From the NCBI RefSeq assembly GCF_001636695.1, contig NZ_LGEL01000030.1, forward strand, positions 1 through 64,000: a DNA stretch of 64,000 bases. The letters run 5' to 3'. The notes below the pieces were generated by a model, which was not told where the DNA came from, did no database searches, and was given only the letters and a program-made list of their open reading frames with translations. Below, one piece after another: positions 35,621 through 44,013 of the stretch. Within the stretch, counting starts at the first letter, position 1, and every line of letters begins with the position of its first letter. The translations under genes were made by a program, and so were the position numbers. This DNA is from Pedobacter panaciterrae (GTDB taxonomy: Bacteria; Bacteroidota; Bacteroidia; Sphingobacteriales; Sphingobacteriaceae).

Positions 35621-37006
35621 ATGGACATGAACAAACAAAAACCACAAGTTTCCCGTAGAAATTTCCTGATGTCGGCCGCAGCTGCTGCAATTGTACCGTC
35701 ATTTTTAGTGAACTCATTTGCTTCTGCAAAAATCCCTGGACGTAAACTAAGGCATGCATGTATTGGTGTAGGAGGGATGGGAGCTCACGATCTTGGCAAT
35801 TTCAAATCTCACCCAGACGTAGAGATTGTTGCCATTTGCGATGTAGATAGCAATACACTAAAAAATGCCGCAGCAGGTATTCCTGGTGTTCGCACTTATA
35901 CCGATTGGAGGGAATTACTTAAACATGAAGCAAAGAACATCGATTCTGTGAATGTAACTGTACCAGATCACACCCATTTCTCTATTGCTCACCAGGCTAT
36001 TAAATTAGGAAAACATGTGTATTGTCAGAAGCCAATGTGCCATGACGTAGCTGAGGTCCGTTCGCTTACAAATATTGCCATAAAAAAAGGTGTAATTACC
36101 CAATTGGGCACACAAGTAGCTTCAACCGCCTGCGACCGTACAGGAGTTCAATTGATAAAGGATGGCGTAATTGGCAAAATTAAACATGCCTATTTGTGTT
36201 CCAATCGTGCAGGAGCAATTGCAGAATATCGCCTCACTGGCCCCAGACCAACAGAAACTCAGGAAGCACCTTCAAATCTGAATTGGGATATATGGATTGG
36301 CTCGGCACCGATGCGTCCGTATGCACCAGGCATATACCACCCAGCCAAATGGAGGTCGTGGCAAGACTTTGGTACCGGATGGTCTGGAGATATTGGCTGC
36401 CACATTTTTGATGCTGTGTGGAAAGGATTAGGCCTTAAAGCGCCAATTTCTGTAGTTGCAGAAGTTCAGCAAAGTTGGAAAGACTCGCCCGAACGCAGAG
36501 GAGACACCTGGCCACAAGGAGATCATATCACATGGGTTTTCCCAGGTAATTCTTACACAGAATCTGATAAATTAACCCTCGAATGGTTTGATGGAGAAAC
36601 CTACCCGCCAAAAGAAGTACAAGATTTCTATGGCATAAAAAATTATCCTGGCGAATGTTCATTACTTACCGGTACCGAAGGAGCACTTCTTATACCACAC
36701 GGCGGTGAAATGCCTATACTTTTACCTGAATCAAAATTCAAAGACACATCTTTCAAAAAATTCCAGAGTCGTAATCATTACCATCACTTTGTAGACGCCT
36801 GCTTGGGAGGAGAAAAAACCGAATCGCACTTTGCGCAATCCGGACCAATGACAGAAGCCATATTACTGGGTACTGTGGCTATCCGGGTTCCTAATCAGTT
36901 ACTACAATGGGATGCAGCAAATATGAAATTCCCTAACTATCCTGAAGCCAACAAATATCTCCGACGGAAATATAGAAAAGGCTGGGAAGTTAAAGGCGAA
37001 TTTTAA
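35621..37006 (+). CDS. Tat-exported Gfo/Idh/MocA oxidoreductase
   Basis: A 461-aa protein. A twin-arginine signal SRRNFLMSAAAAAIVPSFLV (residues 11-30) predicts folded export to the periplasm. The Rossmann domain follows (CIGVGGMGAHDLGNF, VEIVAICDVDS), with the lysine-bearing CQKPMCHD replacing the usual EKP, a variant common in the Tat-exported group. NAD(P) is probably bound before export. Substrate unknown; these proteins are often in glycan degradation, and an alpha-galactosidase lies 1.3 kb away on the other strand, though not in an operon. ATG 35621 is used; a second at 35627 changes only two residues. Confidence 0.92.
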   Translation: MDMNKQKPQVSRRNFLMSAAAAAIVPSFLVNSFASAKIPGRKLRHACIGVGGMGAHDLGNFKSHPDVEIVAICDVDSNTLKNAAAGIPGVRTYTDWRELLKHEAKNIDSVNVTVPDHTHFSIAHQAIKLGKHVYCQKPMCHDVAEVRSLTNIAIKKGVITQLGTQVASTACDRTGVQLIKDGVIGKIKHAYLCSNRAGAIAEYRLTGPRPTETQEAPSNLNWDIWIGSAPMRPYAPGIYHPAKWRSWQDFGTGWSGDIGCHIFDAVWKGLGLKAPISVVAEVQQSWKDSPERRGDTWPQGDHITWVFPGNSYTESDKLTLEWFDGETYPPKEVQDFYGIKNYPGECSLLTGTEGALLIPHGGEMPILLPESKFKDTSFKKFQSRNHYHHFVDACLGGEKTESHFAQSGPMTEAILLGTVAIRVPNQLLQWDAANMKFPNYPEANKYLRRKYRKGWEVKGEF

Positions 37007-37128
37007 TTAGAGAGGGGAGGAAACGAATTGGATTATCATCAATTTGTCAGTTTAAAACAATTGATAAATAAGAAATAATCCTTTTCGTTTATATTATGTC
37101 TTATGGTTAAATATAGATATAATATATT

Positions 37129-38001
37129 ATGAAAACCTTGAATTTTAAATCGTTAATTATAGCAGGTTCTATAATTCTAATCAGTGGATTTACAACGAAT
37201 AATGTCTTAGCACAAAGGTCTTCACGTGGTGGCGGTGGAGGCGGTGGAAGTCACGTATCAGCTGGTGGTGGTGGGAGTAGACCTTCAAGACCATCTCAGG
37301 GAGCAATATCTGGCGGTAACAGACCATCCAGACCTTCAGTAGGTAGTGGTTCACGTCCTGATTACAGACCAAGTCGTCCTGGCAACAGGCCCGGGTATGG
37401 ATACAGACCAGGCAACGGATATCGTCCGGGTAATGGATACCGTCCCGGCTATCATTACAGACCAGGATATTCTTATCGTAGACCTTATTATGGATATTAC
37501 TATAATTACTACAGACCATTTTTAGGTATTAGTTTAAGTGTATTGCCTTATGGATATTACCCATTCTATTTTGGTGCTGATCAATTCTACTATTCAAGTG
37601 GATTCTTTTACAGACAATACGACGATGGATACAAAGTAGTTGTACCTCCAGTAGGTGCTCAGGTACCAAGTATTCCATCAGATGCAAAACAGATCACCAT
37701 TAATGGACAAACTTATTACGAATACAAAGGAGTTTATTATGGTACAGCCTTAGATAAAGATGGTAAAACTGTTTATGTTGTTGCAGGAAAAGATGGCCAA
37801 TTAGACACCGGAACTGGTACTGTAGCAGATGATACAAGCAATTTACCTCAAGTAGGTGACGTTGTTGATCAATTGCCTGATGGAACTAGTGATGTAATGA
37901 TTAAAGGCGCTCAATATTACGTTTCTGAAGAAGGCGTTTACTACGAAAAAATCGTAGATGGTGATAAAGTAACTTATAAAGTTATAGGTATTGGTAATTA
38001 A
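37129..38001 (+). CDS. DUF6515-type secreted protein with Gly-Tyr-Arg-Pro repeats
   Basis: A 290-aa protein with an N-terminal signal (about 1-28, ending NVLAQ). Residues 29-130 are low-complexity: a poly-Gly run, SRPSRP repeats, and tandem GYRPGN units around 85-115. A Tyr-rich hydrophobic patch (YRRPYYGYYYNYYRPFLGISLSVLPYG) follows. The C-terminal half has two similar beta-rich blocks (ITINGQTYYEYKGVYYGT; VMIKGAQYYVSEEGVYYEK), as in DUF6515 proteins. It is probably periplasmic or outer-membrane-associated; function is unknown. The gene is monocistronic and followed by the large inverted repeat at 38080. Confidence 0.8.
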   Translation: MKTLNFKSLIIAGSIILISGFTTNNVLAQRSSRGGGGGGGSHVSAGGGGSRPSRPSQGAISGGNRPSRPSVGSGSRPDYRPSRPGNRPGYGYRPGNGYRPGNGYRPGYHYRPGYSYRRPYYGYYYNYYRPFLGISLSVLPYGYYPFYFGADQFYYSSGFFYRQYDDGYKVVVPPVGAQVPSIPSDAKQITINGQTYYEYKGVYYGTALDKDGKTVYVVAGKDGQLDTGTGTVADDTSNLPQVGDVVDQLPDGTSDVMIKGAQYYVSEEGVYYEKIVDGDKVTYKVIGIGN

Positions 38002-38079
38002 ATAGGTGTTGGTAGTTGGGCAGGTAATTAAGTAGGTGTTACCAAAAGCCGTAAAGTAGTAAGACACCGCATACATATA

Positions 38080-38175
38080 CCGTCATCTCGACGATAGGAG
38101 AGATCTCTTGATCACGAAGTAGCTACAAAGCAAATTCGCATAAACAAGAGATCTCTCCTATCGTCGAGATGACGG
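38080..38175. repeat. 31-bp-arm inverted repeat, copy 1
   Basis: Arms 38080-38110 and 38145-38175 are perfect reverse complements (31 bp; core ATCTCGACGATAGGAGAGAT) around a 34-nt loop. It lies between two convergent genes and would terminate both. The same arm sequence is found at 40256, 47438 and 55815. Confidence 0.9.
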
Positions 38176-38275
38176 TTTGTTTTAAGGATTACGGTTTGTT
38201 TAAGGATGACGGTTTGTTTTAAGGATTACGGTTTGTTTTAAGGATGGAGGTTTGTATTAAGGATTATGGTTTTTC
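38172..38275. repeat. tandem repeat, about 19-bp unit
   Basis: About five direct copies of ACGGTTTGTTTTAAGGATT (copies at 38172, 38191, 38209, 38228 and 38247, one of 18 bp) with small variations, and a decaying partial copy. It begins inside the right arm of the inverted repeat, so the two probably arose together. No coding frame is involved. Confidence 0.85.
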
Positions 38276-38303
38276 TAAAAATAACGGCTAACTTTTAAAG
38301 ACC

Positions 38304-39563
38304 CTACTTACCACTAACACTCAACCTAAACAATTTAGTTTCATGACTTAAAACTTTCCCACTCCACTTTTTACCATTACCAATTGTTTTATGCAGCCAT
38401 AGATCATTAATTTTATAAGAACCATTCAAACCTAAATCCTTCCAGTTCAAACTAAATGACTGTGCAGATTCTCCGCGATTCAAAATCGCTACTGCATAAT
38501 CGCCATTTTTAAGTGGTTTTATAAAAACATTCCAATTTCCCTGATTGATCTTACGCTCAGCCTGTTTACCAAGCGGATCCTGATTGATAGCAATAACCTC
38601 TTCATTCAGCAAAATTCTTTTGGTTTCATCAGTCATACTGCGTAAATCATTCGTAGCAACCAAAGGAGCAGCCATTATGCTCCATAAGCTCATCTGGCTT
38701 TGGTATTCCGTATCGGTACAACCTATTCCGCCTAAATCTCCAGAAGGTCCTTTTTTACCTTTTAAGCCAATTACAAGCATATCAAAATCATTCCAGCCAC
38801 CTGGCCCTGCAAATTGTGCTAAATCCGCATTTACATCAACAATATCCATTATACCGGCACCAGCACTATGCAATTCATTAGGTTCTTTCCATGGTTTTAA
38901 TGAAGCCCATTTGTCACGTACATCAGCAGTAGTGCGCCACAATTGTCCTCCTGCACTTTTTGCCCAAAGCCATGGTTTTCTATTACCCCATTCGCAAATG
39001 CCGAGTGCAATTTCCCTACCACTGTTTCTTAATGCATCCGCCATTTTTTTATACCTGGTAACAGCAGTTGCAGAATCAGCCGGTGCATCACAATAATCAT
39101 ATTTCAGATAATCTATACCCCACGAAGCAAATGTCTTAGCATCCTGCTCTTCAAAATTCAAACTTGCAGTATATCCCGCACAGGTTAGCTGCGCCGCATC
39201 AGAATAAATACCCAATTTAATACCTTTTGCGTGTACATAATCAGCCAGAGATTTTATCCCGGAAGGAAACTTTACCGGATCTGCAATAATTTGATTACGG
39301 TTATCTCTGCCTCCCTGCCATCCATCATCTATCATCAAATAATTATAACCAGCTTTAACCATTCCAGAACTAACCATTGCATCGGCCATTTCCTTTATGT
39401 CTTTTTCATTGATCTTATCGGCAAAGTAATTCCAGGTCATCCATCCCATAGGAGGAGTTGCCGCTAGTTCAGATTCGGTCTTGGAATTCACCTGGGCATT
39501 CCCAGATAATGCACTCAGCCAGAATGTAACGGCCAGAGAACACGCAATTATTTTATTATTCAT
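38304..39563 (-). CDS. alpha-galactosidase, GH27
   Basis: A 419-aa secreted GH27 enzyme with a signal peptide (about 1-23). Family features are TPPMGWMTWNYF, YLMIDDGWQGGRD, KLGIYSDAAQLTCAG and the nucleophile in LKYDYCD (D156), followed by the acid/base region GGWNDFDML. The C-terminal about 80 residues form the usual beta-sandwich. It hydrolyses terminal alpha-1,3/1,4/1,6-galactosyl groups of oligosaccharides or galactomannan in the periplasm. A CAAATATA box (TATATTTG on minus strand, 39612-39605) lies upstream. No SusC/D genes are adjacent, so it is not in an obvious polysaccharide utilisation locus here. Confidence 0.95.
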   Translation of the reverse strand: MNNKIIACSLAVTFWLSALSGNAQVNSKTESELAATPPMGWMTWNYFADKINEKDIKEMADAMVSSGMVKAGYNYLMIDDGWQGGRDNRNQIIADPVKFPSGIKSLADYVHAKGIKLGIYSDAAQLTCAGYTASLNFEEQDAKTFASWGIDYLKYDYCDAPADSATAVTRYKKMADALRNSGREIALGICEWGNRKPWLWAKSAGGQLWRTTADVRDKWASLKPWKEPNELHSAGAGIMDIVDVNADLAQFAGPGGWNDFDMLVIGLKGKKGPSGDLGGIGCTDTEYQSQMSLWSIMAAPLVATNDLRSMTDETKRILLNEEVIAINQDPLGKQAERKINQGNWNVFIKPLKNGDYAVAILNRGESAQSFSLNWKDLGLNGSYKINDLWLHKTIGNGKKWSGKVLSHETKLFRLSVSGK

Positions 39564-39604
39564 CCTGTGTTTGGTTTCTTCAATTTCATTAAAAACGATA
39601 CTGT

Positions 39605-39612
39605 CAAATATA
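39605..39612 (-). promoter_or_regulatory. candidate -7 box of GH27 gene (TATATTTG)
   Basis: On the minus strand this reads TATATTTG (TAnnTTTG), 41 nt before the alpha-galactosidase ATG. No clear -33 TTTG is present. Confidence 0.4.
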
Positions 39613-39659
39613 GATGCTCTTACTATAATTTAGCGTAAAAAAATATTTAAATTTATGAA

Positions 39660-40214
39660 ATGATAAGACAAGCCCTACCTACAGATGCTCCTCAAATAGC
39701 CAGATTGATCATTCAGGCCATGGAAGACCTTGCATCAAAGTTTGTTGGACATTCCGATCCTTTAAAAGCATTACCACTCTTTGAACATTTTGTGAGTTTA
39801 CCTGATAATCAATACAGCTATGAAAATATACTGGTATATGAAGACGAATCTGGAATTTGTGGAATCATTAGTGGATACGATGGGGCAAACCTTAACAAAC
39901 TCCGGTCACCATTTCTAAAGTATATTGCATCATCCTATAACTTTAAGGATATTCCTGAAGATGAAACACAGCCAGGTGAATTCTACATTGATTGTATCAG
40001 CGTGGCAGCAAATAAACAGGGGCAAGGTATAGGCAAAAAACTAATCAAGGCTATTATTGAGAAGTTAAGTAATACAGAATACACATTAGCCGGCTTATTA
40101 GTAAACAAGGGCAACCCTAATGCAGAAAGACTGTATACAAATTTGGGATTTAAGATAGTTAGTGAAAGGCACTTTATGGGTGGTACTTATTACCACATGC
40201 AGCGTGTAATATAA
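39660..40214 (+). CDS. GNAT-family N-acetyltransferase
   Basis: A 184-aa protein of the Acetyltransf_1 type. An N-terminal MIRQALPTDAPQIARLIIQAM is followed by the acetyl-CoA-binding loop ISVAANKQGQGIGKKLIKAII (the Q/RxxGxG/A motif) and AERLYTNLGFKIVSER at the end. The acceptor cannot be predicted. Many small GNATs modify amines, peptides or antibiotics. It is a single gene, divergent from the alpha-galactosidase, with a large inverted repeat 41 nt after its stop codon. Confidence 0.9.
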   Translation: MIRQALPTDAPQIARLIIQAMEDLASKFVGHSDPLKALPLFEHFVSLPDNQYSYENILVYEDESGICGIISGYDGANLNKLRSPFLKYIASSYNFKDIPEDETQPGEFYIDCISVAANKQGQGIGKKLIKAIIEKLSNTEYTLAGLLVNKGNPNAERLYTNLGFKIVSERHFMGGTYYHMQRVI

Positions 40215-40222
40215 ACGGGTTT

Positions 40223-40381
40223 GTTGAAAAAGTAAGGCCATCATCAAAGTAAGGCCGTCATCTCGACGACAGGAGAGATCTCTTGGCCACAAAAGTTAAT
40301 GCAATTGGTATTAACCAAGAGATCTCTCCTGTCGTCGAGATGACGACGTAGGTTGTTGATTACTCCTTACCTTTTTCAACA
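40223..40381. repeat. 31-bp-arm inverted repeat, copy 2, nested in longer imperfect palindrome
   Basis: Arms 40256-40286 and 40315-40345 (perfect, 31 bp; core ATCTCGACGACAGGAGAGAT) enclose a 28-nt loop. Outer arms at about 40223-40237 (GTTGAAAAAGTAAGG) and 40366-40381 extend the pairing with one bulge. It sits between convergent genes, giving bidirectional termination, and ends in a T-rich stretch. Confidence 0.9.
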
Positions 40382-40416
40382 CCCCCGTTTTTTCGTCAGA
40401 GGTAGATTGACTTATC

Positions 40417-40968
40417 TTAATTCGGCATTAATACGGTATCCACAACATGAATCACTCCGTTTTTCTGATAAACATCTGCGATGGTAACCGTGCTCATTCC
40501 ACCTTTTTCGTCTTTAAGCACTAGTTTCTTTCCATCCATCCATGCCCATAACTTACCACCCTGAACTGTAGTAAGCTCTGCCTTTCCATTACCTTCTTTA
40601 ATAGCTTTAGCTATTGCTTTAGAATCCATTTTACCTGCAACCACATGATAAGTTAATATCTTAGTTAACATTTCTTTGTTTTCTGGTTTTACCAGCGTTT
40701 CAACAGTTCCTGCAGGTAATTTATCAAAAGCCTCATTTGTTGGGGCAAATACTGTAAATGGACCTGCACTTTTTAAGGTCTCTACCAAGCCGGCAGCTTT
40801 AACAGCGGCAACAAGAGTAGTGTGGTCTTTTGAATTAACTGCATTGTCAACAATATCCTTATTAGCATACATTGCTGCACCGCCAACCATTGGATTTTTT
40901 TGTGCGTAAACTTGTGTAGAAAATGCTATAACTATTACAGCAAATACTGATTGAATTATTTTTTTCAT
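40417..40968 (-). CDS. fasciclin (FAS1) domain protein
   Basis: A 183-aa secreted protein using the ATG at 40968 (MKKIIQSVFAVIVIAFSTQVYAQ signal peptide); the upstream ATG at 40992 adds eight residues before the signal and is less likely. A single FAS1 domain spans about 40-180, with DHTTLVAAVKAAGLVETLKSAGPFTVFAPTNEAFDKLPAGTVETL and the terminal H-box VIHVVDTVLMP. FAS1 domains mediate adhesion or protein interaction; bacterial single-domain forms have unclear roles. Monocistronic. Confidence 0.92.
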   Translation of the reverse strand: MKKIIQSVFAVIVIAFSTQVYAQKNPMVGGAAMYANKDIVDNAVNSKDHTTLVAAVKAAGLVETLKSAGPFTVFAPTNEAFDKLPAGTVETLVKPENKEMLTKILTYHVVAGKMDSKAIAKAIKEGNGKAELTTVQGGKLWAWMDGKKLVLKDEKGGMSTVTIADVYQKNGVIHVVDTVLMPN

Positions 40969-41069
40969 TTTAGATCTTTGATTTGATAACATCTACGCAA
41001 ATCAATATGGCTTTGGTTTTCGTTATATAAAATAATTAAATTTAGCCTCAAGTATTTACCGATATAATT

Positions 41070-41909
41070 ATGAGCACAGAGAATGTATTCCAATCAAGAG
41101 CTGAGGAGTTCAGGGCCTTACATCAGCGAACCGGCGTATTTGTAATTCCCAATCCCTGGGATGCAGGTTCAGCCAAAATACTAGAAACTTTAGGATTTAA
41201 AGCACTTGCCACTACAAGCGCCGGCCTCGCCTATTCTCTGGCTAAACCAGATGGCCATGCCGCTATTACTCGCGAACAAACCTTACAAAACGTACAAAGT
41301 ATTATAAATGCCACAGATTTACCTGTGTCGGCTGATCTAGAAAACGGATTTGGTGATGATCCTTTAAATTGCGCCCAAACAATAAGACTTGCCGCAAATA
41401 CAGGATTGTCCGGAGGCTCTATTGAAGATGCTACTGGAAACCCTAATGATCCTATTTATCACTTTGATCTTTCAGTAGAACGCATTAAAGCTGCAGTAGA
41501 AGCTGCACGAAACCAACCTTATCCTTTTACTTTAACTGCCAGGGCTGAAAACCTGATACACGGACGTCCTGATCTTAAAGATACCATCAAAAGATTAGTG
41601 GCTTATGCCGATGCTGGTGCTGATGTATTATTTGCACCAGGCTTAAAAACAAAAGAAGAAATAGAAACAGTTGTAAAGGCCGTTGCACCACGACCTGTTA
41701 ACGTTATTATGGGATTAGCAGGAGGCAACTTTTCACTTAATATGCTGGAGGATATGGGTGTAAAACGTGTAAGTTTAGGTTCTTCTTTAGTTAGGGCTGC
41801 CTATGGTGTTTTTTTTAAAGCAGTTGAAGAAATACTTCAAAAAGGATCATTCAGCTTTGCCGATGATGCAAAACCATATGCTGATCTTAACAAGCTATTT
41901 AGAAACTAA
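41070..41909 (+). CDS. isocitrate lyase/PEP mutase superfamily protein
   Basis: A 279-aa ICL/PEPM-superfamily enzyme. NPWDAGSAKILETLGFKALATTSAGLA at residues 27-53 and VSADLENGFGDDP carry the Mg2+-binding Asp/Glu. The substrate-loop cysteine of isocitrate lyase (KKCGH) is not seen. The subgroup of about 280 residues includes carboxyvinyl-carboxyphosphonate mutase-like proteins whose reaction is often undefined, so the specific reaction remains open. Cytosolic. The gene lies 21 nt upstream of a DinB-like gene with which it is probably co-transcribed. Confidence 0.88.
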   Translation: MSTENVFQSRAEEFRALHQRTGVFVIPNPWDAGSAKILETLGFKALATTSAGLAYSLAKPDGHAAITREQTLQNVQSIINATDLPVSADLENGFGDDPLNCAQTIRLAANTGLSGGSIEDATGNPNDPIYHFDLSVERIKAAVEAARNQPYPFTLTARAENLIHGRPDLKDTIKRLVAYADAGADVLFAPGLKTKEEIETVVKAVAPRPVNVIMGLAGGNFSLNMLEDMGVKRVSLGSSLVRAAYGVFFKAVEEILQKGSFSFADDAKPYADLNKLFRN

Positions 41910-41929
41910 AAACAAACTTATAACCGGCT

Positions 41930-42481
41930 ATGGACAATTACCTGGAAAGTGTAAAGAAGCAATTTCTCTATTATAAGCAATTAGGAGAAAAAGCAATGGA
42001 GCAGCTGCAAGAGCAAGACCTTTTCTGGCAATACAATGAAGAAAGCAATAGCATTTCAACCATAGTTAATCATCTGTCAGGAAATATGTTATCCCGTTTC
42101 ACAGACTTTTTAACTTCAGATGGAGAAAAGTCCTGGCGAAACAGGGATAACGAGTTTGAACGTAAAATAACAAGCAAGGAAGAGCTAATGACGCTTTGGA
42201 ATAAAGGATGGGATTGCCTGCTAAATGCCATTAATCAGCTTGGCGATGAAGACCTGAATTCGATAATCTATATCAGAAATGATGGACATACTGTTACCGA
42301 AGCTATTAACAGACAACTTGCTCATTATCCTTATCACATTGGCCAGATCATTTTTATAGCCAAAATGAGAAAAAATGAAGCGTGGAAAACCTTATCTATT
42401 GCCAAAAACAAATCAGCAGATTACAATGCGCGCAAGTTCTCAAACGAAAAAGAGAAACGCCATTTTACTGACGATCTCTAA
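41930..42481 (+). CDS. DinB-like / DUF1572 protein
   Basis: A 183-aa four-helix-bundle protein of the DinB/YfiT-like superfamily (DUF1572). Helical segments contain SISTIVNHLSGNMLSRF and a C-terminal RQLAHYPYHIGQIIFIAK; the histidines in NHL and in HYPYHIGQ are the metal-binding positions of the fold. Members are probable metal-dependent transferases using thiol cofactors, though biochemical evidence for this branch is sparse. It follows the ICL/PEPM-like gene closely and converges on a methyltransferase gene. Confidence 0.85.
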   Translation: MDNYLESVKKQFLYYKQLGEKAMEQLQEQDLFWQYNEESNSISTIVNHLSGNMLSRFTDFLTSDGEKSWRNRDNEFERKITSKEELMTLWNKGWDCLLNAINQLGDEDLNSIIYIRNDGHTVTEAINRQLAHYPYHIGQIIFIAKMRKNEAWKTLSIAKNKSADYNARKFSNEKEKRHFTDDL

Positions 42482-42497
42482 ATCAAACCGCGTATAA

Positions 42498-43076
42498 TTA
42501 CTTTTTTGTTGCAATAACAATTCCGGTTGCCCAACATTGCTTGGCTATAGACAGGTCTTTTCTTTGTTCCAATACTTCTATTAATTTAGCTGCCTTTTCA
42601 TGATGCCCCTCAGGCCAGTTTGGTTGTGGCAACATGTCATCAATAATATAAAAGGCCCCTGGTTTCAACATATTGATTACCTCATCCAGCATTAAGTATT
42701 TCCCATGCCAGGTATCAGCGAAAATATAATCGAACTTCATATTCAAGTTGTGTTCAATCCACTCGCCACCATCAATGCAATGCAAATCCAGTCTTTTATC
42801 CTGTACAAGAAAACGCGCGGCAATAGATAGGTAATTGGAATCATTATCAATGGAAATCAAAGTAGATGTTTTGTCCATTCCATCCAGAATCCACGAAGTG
42901 GATAAACCAGTTCCAGTTCCTAATTCTAAAAAATTACCACCTGGTTTTGAACAGGCAAGCGTTTTTATTAAAGAGCACGTTAACACATCAGATGCCATTG
43001 AAAAGGCAGTATTCTTTGTCGCCTCACCTATAGCTAAATAAGCCTTAGGGTAAGTTTGTTTAATTTCTTCTATCAC
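42498..43076 (-). CDS. class I SAM-dependent methyltransferase (O-methyltransferase-like)
   Basis: A 192-aa methyltransferase. Motif I FLELGTGTGLSTSWIL is at residues 45-60, followed by TLISIDNDSNYL, FDYIFADTWHGKY, and an IDDMLPQPNWPEGH loop. The C-terminal half is short. It resembles predicted O-methyltransferases such as the YrrM group, but the substrate is not predictable. Cytosolic. The gene lies 51 nt downstream of the 2OG-oxygenase gene on the same strand, so the two may share a transcript. Confidence 0.85.
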   Translation of the reverse strand: MIEEIKQTYPKAYLAIGEATKNTAFSMASDVLTCSLIKTLACSKPGGNFLELGTGTGLSTSWILDGMDKTSTLISIDNDSNYLSIAARFLVQDKRLDLHCIDGGEWIEHNLNMKFDYIFADTWHGKYLMLDEVINMLKPGAFYIIDDMLPQPNWPEGHHEKAAKLIEVLEQRKDLSIAKQCWATGIVIATKK

Positions 43077-43127
43077 AGATATTTGATTATAGGGATTAAT
43101 AATTCCGTGAATATAGTCTTTGTTCTC

Positions 43128-43841
43128 TTAACTCAAAGCATCATGAAAAATGACCCCTAAGCTATGTCTGTTGCCACTATGCAGCGGACTTACCCCATGC
43201 TTCATATTTACCCTATAATATCCTTTGCTTCCCTTTACAGGTCTGAAATTAGTAGTAAAAACAACCATATCACCGCAGCAGGGCTTTAATACATTTACTT
43301 TAGATTGTGCCCGGGGAATCTGTTCAGTAATCACAAATTCTCCTCCTGTATAATCCTTGTCTATTTGATCGAGCATAAAAACCATTTGCATCGGAAAATA
43401 GATTTCCCCATACAAATCCTGATGCAGTGTGTTAAAACCGTCCTTGCCATATTTTAAGATCAGTACAGTTGGCTTTGTTTGCCCATTATCATGGCATATC
43501 TGTTTAATTTCAAAATGGTTCCGGGGGAATCTGGTTTCCAACTTTAACTCTTCCATCCAGCTATTGGCCACAACAGCAATTTGCTCATATACGCCCTCCC
43601 GTAGTTCAGTTACAATTGCAGGCAGGGGATAGCTGAAGTATTTGTATTCTCCTAATCCAAATCTATACCGCTCCATGTTTACAGTTTTGCGATAGACATT
43701 ATCAGCATTATAATCTTCAATCAAATCATTACATTCCTTTTTCGTAAGCAAATCTTTTATTATAACGAACCCCTTGTCGTGAAGTTCCTCTCTTATCTTA
43801 GACCAATTTATTCCAGCTATTCGTTCATTTATCGATTTCAT
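43128..43841 (-). CDS. 2OG-Fe(II) oxygenase
   Basis: A 237-aa dioxygenase-like protein. The Fe-binding HxD is in TLHQDLYGEIYFP, with the distal His in VNMKHGVSPLHSGNRHSLGVIFHDA (an RH segment for 2-oxoglutarate binding lies just after). The double-stranded beta-helix between is supported by FPMQMVFMLDQID and EFVITEQIPRAQS. It resembles prolyl-hydroxylase-type or hypothetical 2OG enzymes of about 240 aa. The substrate is unknown, potentially a protein or small molecule. The methyltransferase follows on the same strand. Confidence 0.85.
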   Translation of the reverse strand: MKSINERIAGINWSKIREELHDKGFVIIKDLLTKKECNDLIEDYNADNVYRKTVNMERYRFGLGEYKYFSYPLPAIVTELREGVYEQIAVVANSWMEELKLETRFPRNHFEIKQICHDNGQTKPTVLILKYGKDGFNTLHQDLYGEIYFPMQMVFMLDQIDKDYTGGEFVITEQIPRAQSKVNVLKPCCGDMVVFTTNFRPVKGSKGYYRVNMKHGVSPLHSGNRHSLGVIFHDALS

Positions 43842-44013
43842 ATTTCAATTTTATAGTAGCAAAGTAATTACTAAAAACAGGCATCTTCAACCCGATTCTT
43901 GCTTTATAACCATCGAATTCGGCTTAAAACAACAATAAGCATGATGTTTTAAAAGCTTAAGTATTTCGCTTAACTTTAAAACAAATAGTATTTAATGTTA
44001 TTAAAAGAAAATT

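Noticed and set aside
38172-38275. CRISPR array
   Set aside because: The 19-bp units are directly adjacent without unique spacers, and no cas genes are present.
38584-39096. 170-aa plus-strand frame antisense to alpha-galactosidase
   Set aside because: The minus-strand GH27 reading is unambiguous; this is its shadow.
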